NCBI GenBank assembly: GCA_003210155.1
Contig: QCNC01000004.1
Span: 40,506-104,505 of the forward strand
Length of the DNA: 64,000 nucleotides
Direction: 5' to 3'
From: Prochlorococcus sp. AG-424-E18
GTDB lineage: Bacteria > Cyanobacteriota > Cyanobacteriia > PCC-6307 > Cyanobiaceae
Below, piece after piece: positions 59,118 to 64,000 of the stretch. The number at the start of each line of letters is the position of its first letter. Positions within the stretch are counted from its first letter, which is position 1. The notes below the pieces were generated by a model. That model was not told the DNA's origin and made no database searches. It saw only the letters and a list, made by a program, of their open reading frames with translations. The position numbers and the translations under genes were made by a program.

Positions 59118-59441
59118 TTAAGAAGTTTTATCAAGTTCATCCTTCATTCTTATTAAGGTTTTATTCATTTGATCGAACATTTGATCAGGAGTAATCCCAA
59201 ATTGATTTAACTGTGTCTTTAGTTGTTCTACTGTCATTTTTGCTTGAAAATCTTCAGACAATTCAAATCTCTTCATAAAAACCTTATAACGATCCATAAG
59301 AGATTCCATTTTTTTTATAAACATTTTTTTCCCTTCTCTGTCAAATTTTCCATAATCAGAGCCAAGTTTCATAAGTTCTTGGTAATCTGTAAAAAGCTTT
59401 TTAGCTTCTTCTTGAACGATGTCTGACTCAAAGAATCCCAT
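59118..59441 (-). CDS. DUF1825 family protein
   Basis: 107 residues from the ATG at 59441 (MGFFESDIVQEEAKKLFTDY), which is where the conserved family sequence begins; an upstream ATG at 59474 would add 11 atypical residues. Wholly helical, with FDREGKKMFIKKMESLMDRY. Widespread in cyanobacteria; function unknown. Confidence 0.85.
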   Translation of the reverse strand: MGFFESDIVQEEAKKLFTDYQELMKLGSDYGKFDREGKKMFIKKMESLMDRYKVFMKRFELSEDFQAKMTVEQLKTQLNQFGITPDQMFDQMNKTLIRMKDELDKTS

Positions 59442-59591
59442 TTCTATTTTTTTACTTCGCAGATTAAGGCTCATTTACAAGATAACAAGAATCTTTTAAA
59501 TTGATTAGAAGATTAATAAATTTTAGTTTATAAATAATTCTTTGATTTATATTTTTTCAGAATTAAATTTAGTAAACATGTTTTATAAATA

Positions 59592-60203
59592 TTGGAAAAA
59601 TTTAACCTAAATAATATTTCAAACCAAAATAGACAATTTGAATTATTTGGTTCAAATGTAAATACATCAATAAATTTTCAACACTCAAATAATCTAAAAA
59701 TCAAAGGCAAAATCCTAACTGAATGGAGGGATAGAATATATAATCACCAATTCAAAATTTCAAAAGATGCTCACAATAAAACTTTGCACCAAACAAGTCT
59801 TCCAATAAATACAATTTCAGATGAAAGAAAAATTGATCCGTTTTCCTTGCAGCCATTATCATTGAACTTTTGGAGAACCAATCAACATATACACAATGGG
59901 CCAGCAATGTATTTTGTAATTGACTCGATGGAGAGTTCTAAAATAATCCTTTATATAGGAGAAACAAATTCAGCAAATAAAAGATGGAAGGGAGTACATG
60001 ACTGTAAAAATTACCTCATGAACTATAAAGAAGCCCTAGCTCATAACAAACTCTCAAGTCACCAAGATATTCGTTTCTTCTTAGATGTACCTAAAGAAGT
60101 AAAATTAAGACGTAAATTAGAACAGCAACTGATATATTTATGGTTACCACCTTTTAATAAAGAAACTCGAGATAGGTGGGCAACTACTTTCACAAACAAT
60201 TAA
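59592..60203 (+). CDS. GIY-YIG nuclease-like protein
   Basis: 203 residues from TTG. The N-terminal ~70 residues are polar. The second half has GPAMYFVID, ILYIGETNSANKRWKGVHD and LEQQLIYLWLPPFN: the two tyrosine strands, the Arg and the late Glu and Asn of a GIY-YIG domain. Seen in picocyanobacteria as a lone protein. Catalysis and substrate are unproven. Confidence 0.7.
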   Translation: MEKFNLNNISNQNRQFELFGSNVNTSINFQHSNNLKIKGKILTEWRDRIYNHQFKISKDAHNKTLHQTSLPINTISDERKIDPFSLQPLSLNFWRTNQHIHNGPAMYFVIDSMESSKIILYIGETNSANKRWKGVHDCKNYLMNYKEALAHNKLSSHQDIRFFLDVPKEVKLRRKLEQQLIYLWLPPFNKETRDRWATTFTNN

Positions 60204-60227
60204 AAATTAATTAAAACAATTTTACAA

Positions 60228-61700
60228 ATGCAATTTTCCACATTCCAAAAAAATCTAAATAACTGGCAAGGTGCTTCATTAATTTTTGGAGTTTTAGAGG
60301 AAGAAATTGCAAGCCAACTTGAAAACATAAAATTTGTTATTGACCCAAAATTATTACTAAAAAAAGTTACTCAAAAAAAATTTAAAGGAGAAAAAGGAAA
60401 AACTTTAAGCTTTGAATTTTTAGATCAAAAATTAGAAACTTTATTCATAGTTGGTCTTGGCAAATCAAAAGACCTAAATAAAAGTGATATAGAAAACTCT
60501 ATAGGAAATCTAGTTAGGAAAACTGTTGATAAAAATGAAAAAATGAGCATCTTACTACCTTGGGAATTTATAAATTCACAGCTAGAAATAAATCAATTAG
60601 CAGAGTCAGTCAGATTATCTGCCTATAAGGACAATAGATTCAATAAGAAAAAAGATGAAAAGAAAGTTCTTAAAGAAATAGAGTTTTTGAATTTGAAAAA
60701 ATTTGAGAATATTAGCTTTGAAGAGACAGCACAAATATGTGAAGGTGTAGAACTAGCAAGAAGACTTGTAGCCGCCCCTCCAAATAGCCTTACTCCTCTG
60801 GAAATGTCTATACAAGCTTCTCAAATAGCTAAAGATCATGGTTTGGGAGTAAAAATTTTAGAGGCAAAAGATTGTGAAGATTTAGGAATGGGTGCATATT
60901 TAGCTGTAGCAAAAGGATCTGATCTAGATCCTAAATTTATACATCTTTCTTTAAAATCAGAGGGGCCTATAAAAGAAAAGATTGCGCTTGTTGGGAAGGG
61001 TTTAACCTTTGATTCTGGAGGATACAATCTGAAAGTGGGAGCCTCTCAAATTGAAATGATGAAATATGATATGGGCGGAAGCGCAGCAGTTTTAGGAGCA
61101 GCAAAAGCACTTGGGGCAATAAAACCAAAGGGATTAGAAATTCATTTTATTGTGGCATCTTGCGAAAACATGATAAATGGATCTGCAGTACATCCTGGGG
61201 ATGTAGTTAAAGCATCTAATGGTAAGACAATTGAAATAAACAACACTGATGCAGAGGGTAGACTCACATTAGCTGATGCTTTAACTTACGCATCAAATTT
61301 AAAACCGGATTCAATAATAGATCTCGCCACTTTAACAGGAGCTATTGTTGTTGCATTAGGGAATGATGTAGCTGGATTCTGGAGTAATAATGATGATCTA
61401 GCAAATGACCTAAAAGTTGCATCAACACAGTCTGGAGAAGAATTATGGCAAATGCCTTTACAAAAATCTTATAAAGAAGGGTTAAAGTCTCATATAGCTG
61501 ACATGAAAAATACAGGTCCTAGAGCAGGTGGGTCAATAACTGCTGCTTTGTTTTTAGAGGAATTCTTTGATAAAGAGATTAAATGGGCTCATATTGATAT
61601 TGCTGGGACTTGTTGGACTGATAAGAATAAGGGAATAAACCCATCAGGTGCAACCGGTTTTGGAGTTAAAACTCTTGTTCAATGGATTAAAAATAAATAA
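60228..61700 (+). CDS. pepA: Leucyl aminopeptidase (M17)
   Basis: 490 residues. Metal and substrate motifs [16 protein letters not shown] (Lys and Asp ligands, about 255-270), [14 protein letters not shown], and the family signature [14 protein letters not shown] (about 343-356) with catalytic Arg. A hexameric cytosolic exopeptidase for peptide turnover. It follows the GIY-YIG-like gene by 24 bp. Confidence 0.95.
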   Translation: MQFSTFQKNLNNWQGASLIFGVLEEEIASQLENIKFVIDPKLLLKKVTQKKFKGEKGKTLSFEFLDQKLETLFIVGLGKSKDLNKSDIENSIGNLVRKTVDKNEKMSILLPWEFINSQLEINQLAESVRLSAYKDNRFNKKKDEKKVLKEIEFLNLKKFENISFEETAQICEGVELARRLVAAPPNSLTPLEMSIQASQIAKDHGLGVKILEAKDCEDLGMGAYLAVAKGSDLDPKFIHLSLKSEGPIKEKIALVGKGLTFDSGGYNLKVGASQIEMMKYDMGGSAAVLGAAKALGAIKPKGLEIHFIVASCENMINGSAVHPGDVVKASNGKTIEINNTDAEGRLTLADALTYASNLKPDSIIDLATLTGAIVVALGNDVAGFWSNNDDLANDLKVASTQSGEELWQMPLQKSYKEGLKSHIADMKNTGPRAGGSITAALFLEEFFDKEIKWAHIDIAGTCWTDKNKGINPSGATGFGVKTLVQWIKNK

Positions 61701-61712
61701 ACATATTTAAAA

Positions 61713-62315
61713 TCATTCAGTCCAAAGATTTATTGATCTAGCGTTATCCCCCCATAATTTATCCAACCTCTGATCTCTCCCACATGAGAATCTATAGAAC
61801 TTATATTTTAATTCATTTCTCTCAGCAAAATCCTGATGATATTCTTCAGCCAACCAAAATTTACCTTTTGATTTTAGTTCTACAGATATTTTTTCTAATG
61901 GCACTTGCAATTCATTAGAGGCCGAAAGAATTGCATTTTTTGCATCACTTTCCTCCTTTTCATCTTTGAAAAAGATCACTGGCCTATAAGAATCTCCACG
62001 ATCACAAAATTGACCCTTGCCGTCTAGAGGATCAATATTTCTAAAATAGAGCCTAAGAATCTCTGGTAAAGTTACCAATTTGGAATCATAGTCCACCAAA
62101 ACCACTTCCTGATGTCCTTCATGATTTTCGTAGTTAGGATTTAGTAAATCTCCACCTGAATAGCCACTTTGTACAAAATGTATCCCTCTTAATGACTCTA
62201 AATCATGTTCTAAACACCAAAAACAACCTCCTGCAAGAATCAATTCCTCTGCGAAAGCGTTTACAGGGTTGATAAACATTGAAAGAACAATTATTAAAGA
62301 TAAAAAATATTTCAT
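61713..62315 (-). CDS. msrA: Peptide-methionine (S)-S-oxide reductase MsrA, exported
   Basis: 200 residues with an N-terminal signal peptide (MKYFLSLIIVLSMFINPVNA), then the catalytic GGCFWCLEHD (Cys31), YSGGDLLNPNYENHEGHQE and YHQDFAERN. Repairs oxidised methionine in the periplasm or lumen if the signal is functional. It is 16 bp downstream of lpxB. Confidence 0.94.
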   Translation of the reverse strand: MKYFLSLIIVLSMFINPVNAFAEELILAGGCFWCLEHDLESLRGIHFVQSGYSGGDLLNPNYENHEGHQEVVLVDYDSKLVTLPEILRLYFRNIDPLDGKGQFCDRGDSYRPVIFFKDEKEESDAKNAILSASNELQVPLEKISVELKSKGKFWLAEEYHQDFAERNELKYKFYRFSCGRDQRLDKLWGDNARSINLWTE

Positions 62316-62331
62316 TTTTTTATTATAAAGT

Positions 62332-63510
62332 TCAAATAATAGAATTAATAATCTCTTCAGCAGCTCTCTGGACTACGCCCTCTTCACCTAATTCTTTTTT
62401 TAAAAAAGCATAACCTTTTTTTATTTTTATTTTTTCTGATTTCCCATCAAGAATCCTACAAGATTTATAGAAGATTTTCTTTTCATTAAACTCTTTCTGT
62501 ACAAACTCAGGGATTATTAATTTATTAACTAACAAATTTACAGGGGAAATAAATCTTACTTTGAAATTGAGAATTTTTTTGGCAATAAAAGCAGTTACCC
62601 TACTGACTCTATAACCAACAATCTGCGGTATCCCATATAAAGCTAATTCCATATTAACTGTCCCAGATTTGCAAAAAGCAATCTTAGTGAGCGAATAAAT
62701 ATAAGGCTTTAATTTTGCACTATCTTTTTGAGAAATCACATATCCTTTAACTTGATATTTCCTAAAGGTTTTTTTAAATATTTCATCAAAAGAACTCCTA
62801 CAGGAGGGAATATAGACAACCAAGCTTGGATATTTTTGTTGTAATTTTTTAGCCGCTTTCATAAAAGTAGGTAATACATATCGTAATTCTTGAGGTCTTG
62901 ATGCTGGCATCAAAAGCAGGATATTTTGATTAGAGCGAAGGTTCAGAATAGTTCTGGCATCTTTTTTTAGAGGAAGTTTTTTTGTCAAATCAATCATTGG
63001 ATGTCCAACCCACAAAACATTTCCACCCCTTTTTTTATAAAATGAGGCTTCTTTCTTGAAAATCGCAAAAATCTTATCAGAAAACTTTATTAGATTTGTT
63101 GTAGTATTGTTGCCAACCCTCCAAGCCCACTCTTGAGGAGCAATATAGTAAAAAATTGGGATATTAGTCTTCGATCTTTTTAATTTAGTTCCAATTTTTA
63201 TATTAGGACCCATATAGTCAATCAAAATTAAGCAATCTGGAGGATGTTTTTTTAGTAATTTATAGAACCTTTTTTGAATTCTTATTGTTGGAAGAATAAG
63301 AGGTAAAGCCTCCCAAATCCCTATTGCACTAATCGATGTAGTATCTTGAAGAATTTTTACACCTTCGTTCTTCATCCTTTCTCCACCTAGTCCGCAAATT
63401 TCTAAATCTATTGATTTTTTTTTAGCTTCTTCTAATAATGCTTTTGATAACAAACTTCCGTGCAAATCACCAGAGACTTCTCCAGTACTTATAAATACCT
63501 TTTTGTTCAT
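62332..63510 (-). CDS. lpxB: Lipid-A-disaccharide synthase
   Basis: This 392-residue GT19 enzyme joins UDP-diacylglucosamine and lipid X. FISTGEVSGDLHGSLL (residues 5-20), GIWEALPLILPTI, and LLMPASRPQELRYVLP are conserved. Its start overlaps the lpxA stop by 4 bp, as in the usual lpxA-lpxB order. Confidence 0.94.
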   Translation of the reverse strand: MNKKVFISTGEVSGDLHGSLLSKALLEEAKKKSIDLEICGLGGERMKNEGVKILQDTTSISAIGIWEALPLILPTIRIQKRFYKLLKKHPPDCLILIDYMGPNIKIGTKLKRSKTNIPIFYYIAPQEWAWRVGNNTTTNLIKFSDKIFAIFKKEASFYKKRGGNVLWVGHPMIDLTKKLPLKKDARTILNLRSNQNILLLMPASRPQELRYVLPTFMKAAKKLQQKYPSLVVYIPSCRSSFDEIFKKTFRKYQVKGYVISQKDSAKLKPYIYSLTKIAFCKSGTVNMELALYGIPQIVGYRVSRVTAFIAKKILNFKVRFISPVNLLVNKLIIPEFVQKEFNEKKIFYKSCRILDGKSEKIKIKKGYAFLKKELGEEGVVQRAAEEIINSII

Positions 63511-64000
63511 AAATTCACTACTGGCATTGGTCCTCGTCTTTCTTTAGATATTGACTCTTTTAAAAAATTACATAATTTTGAAGATGAAAAATCTAATTCT
63601 ACTTTCATTGCTTTTTCTAATGAATTTGAAATAGCATCGCTAGATTTAAAAAGAAGATTCCAAGTATTTTGAAGTAATTTTAAATCAAAATCTTTGTTTC
63701 CCATCAAACCACTTCTTTTAATTCCAATCCTATTCAAACCTCTTAATCTTCCTGGATGACCCTCTGCTAAACAAAAAGGAGGAACGTCCCTATCTACTCT
63801 TGTCATTCCCCCAATCATTGCCAAATATCCAATATGAACAAATTGATGGATACCTAAACAGCCACCAATAATAGCTTTTTCTTGAATTTTGACATGGCCT
63901 GCAACTTGAACACTATTTGATAAAACTATCCCATTTGCAAGTTCACAATTATGGCCAATGTGAGAATAAGCCATCAACAAATTATTATTGCCAATAATAG
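63507..64000 (-). CDS. lpxA: UDP-N-acetylglucosamine O-acyltransferase (LpxA), 5'-truncated by window edge
   Basis: C-terminal ~163 residues. The frame remains open to the edge, where the sequence reads IGNNNLLMAYSHIGHNC, the catalytic-His hexapeptide-repeat region of LpxA. Left-handed beta-helix repeats (ILSNSVQVAGHVKIQEKAII) and GLNRIGIKRSG follow. First step of lipid A synthesis. The ATG at 63980 is internal, not the start. Confidence 0.93.
   Translation of the reverse strand, partial: IIGNNNLLMAYSHIGHNCELANGIVLSNSVQVAGHVKIQEKAIIGGCLGIHQFVHIGYLAMIGGMTRVDRDVPPFCLAEGHPGRLRGLNRIGIKRSGLMGNKDFDLKLLQNTWNLLFKSSDAISNSLEKAMKVELDFSSSKLCNFLKESISKERRGPMPVVNL

Noticed and set aside
1..64000. CRISPR arrays, insertion sequences, prophage or defence islands
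   Set aside because: No spaced direct repeats, transposase, integrase, phage structural or restriction genes were seen; the gene content is mostly core picocyanobacterial.

Overview
The window is a gene-dense, AT-rich stretch (roughly 30% GC by eye) of a picocyanobacterial chromosome, almost certainly a high-light-adapted Prochlorococcus. The evidence is very short intergenic gaps, many overlapping neighbours, a nickel superoxide dismutase in place of Fe/Mn-SOD, a high-light-inducible (Hli) protein, a ClpR/ClpP pair, an ARC6/ZipN-type division protein, cobalamin genes, and several cyanobacterial proteins of unknown function (DUF3611, DUF3119, DUF3086, DUF1825, TIGR03792). The strain cannot be fixed from sequence alone. 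I see no prophage, transposase, CRISPR array or rRNA.

Layout. 1-8.4 kb: the end of a cobL-type precorrin methyltransferase, nadK, pheS, surE, ribF-thiE-thiS, two very small genes, and the ispF-TIGR03792-larB operon. 8.5-17 kb (minus strand): a VOC protein, trmD-era, then BI-1, phoH, rpsP, ffh and the division gene zipN/ftn2. 17-30.6 kb: pdhA, a group 2 sigma factor, nnr, mnmA, lnt, an FKBP isomerase, the Ni-SOD cassette (sodN, maturation peptidase, Ni permease), trpC, a frame-broken lpdA, a SpoU/TrmH RNA methyltransferase and murA. 30.7-36.5 kb: two tiny overlapping membrane-protein genes, tRNA-Leu(CAA) abutting argD, folC, an FAD-linked oxidase, an amidohydrolase and tRNA-His. 36.6-46.2 kb: miaB, ddl, a membrane protein, ftsQ-ftsZ (a remnant dcw cluster), the SRP RNA, panB, hemW, a PIN-TRAM protein and clpR-clpP. 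46.3-50.8 kb: ilvC-cobD, then a run of small proteins (Hli and four unknowns), the HU protein gene, and a gene-poor 620 bp stretch with two unusual G-tracts. 50.8-64 kb: glgX, tRNA-Gly, a GPH sugar transporter, an MlaE-type permease with DUF3119 and DUF3086, plsY, pyrF, tyrS, DUF1825, a GIY-YIG-like protein, pepA, msrA, lpxB and the truncated lpxA.

How the genes relate. Most are housekeeping. The coherent sets are septum and wall formation (ddl, ftsQ, ftsZ, zipN, murA), protein targeting (ffh with its RNA partner ffs about 27 kb away), proteolysis (clpR/clpP), outer-membrane lipid (lpxA, lpxB, an MlaE permease, lnt, plsY), pyruvate dehydrogenase (pdhA E1-alpha and lpdA E3), and nickel-dependent superoxide defence.

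I did not find a convincing new multi-gene system. The points most worth checking are reading-frame and start anomalies. lpdA is broken at an A6 run. The Ni-SOD peptidase has no ATG/GTG/TTG upstream of its catalytic serine. The SpoU-type methyltransferase clearly extends upstream of its first canonical start. Other points are the paired 35- and 36-residue membrane ORFs, argD beginning 5 nt after a tRNA, and the G-tract region upstream of glgX. Several anomalies sit at homopolymers, so sequencing error is a serious alternative.
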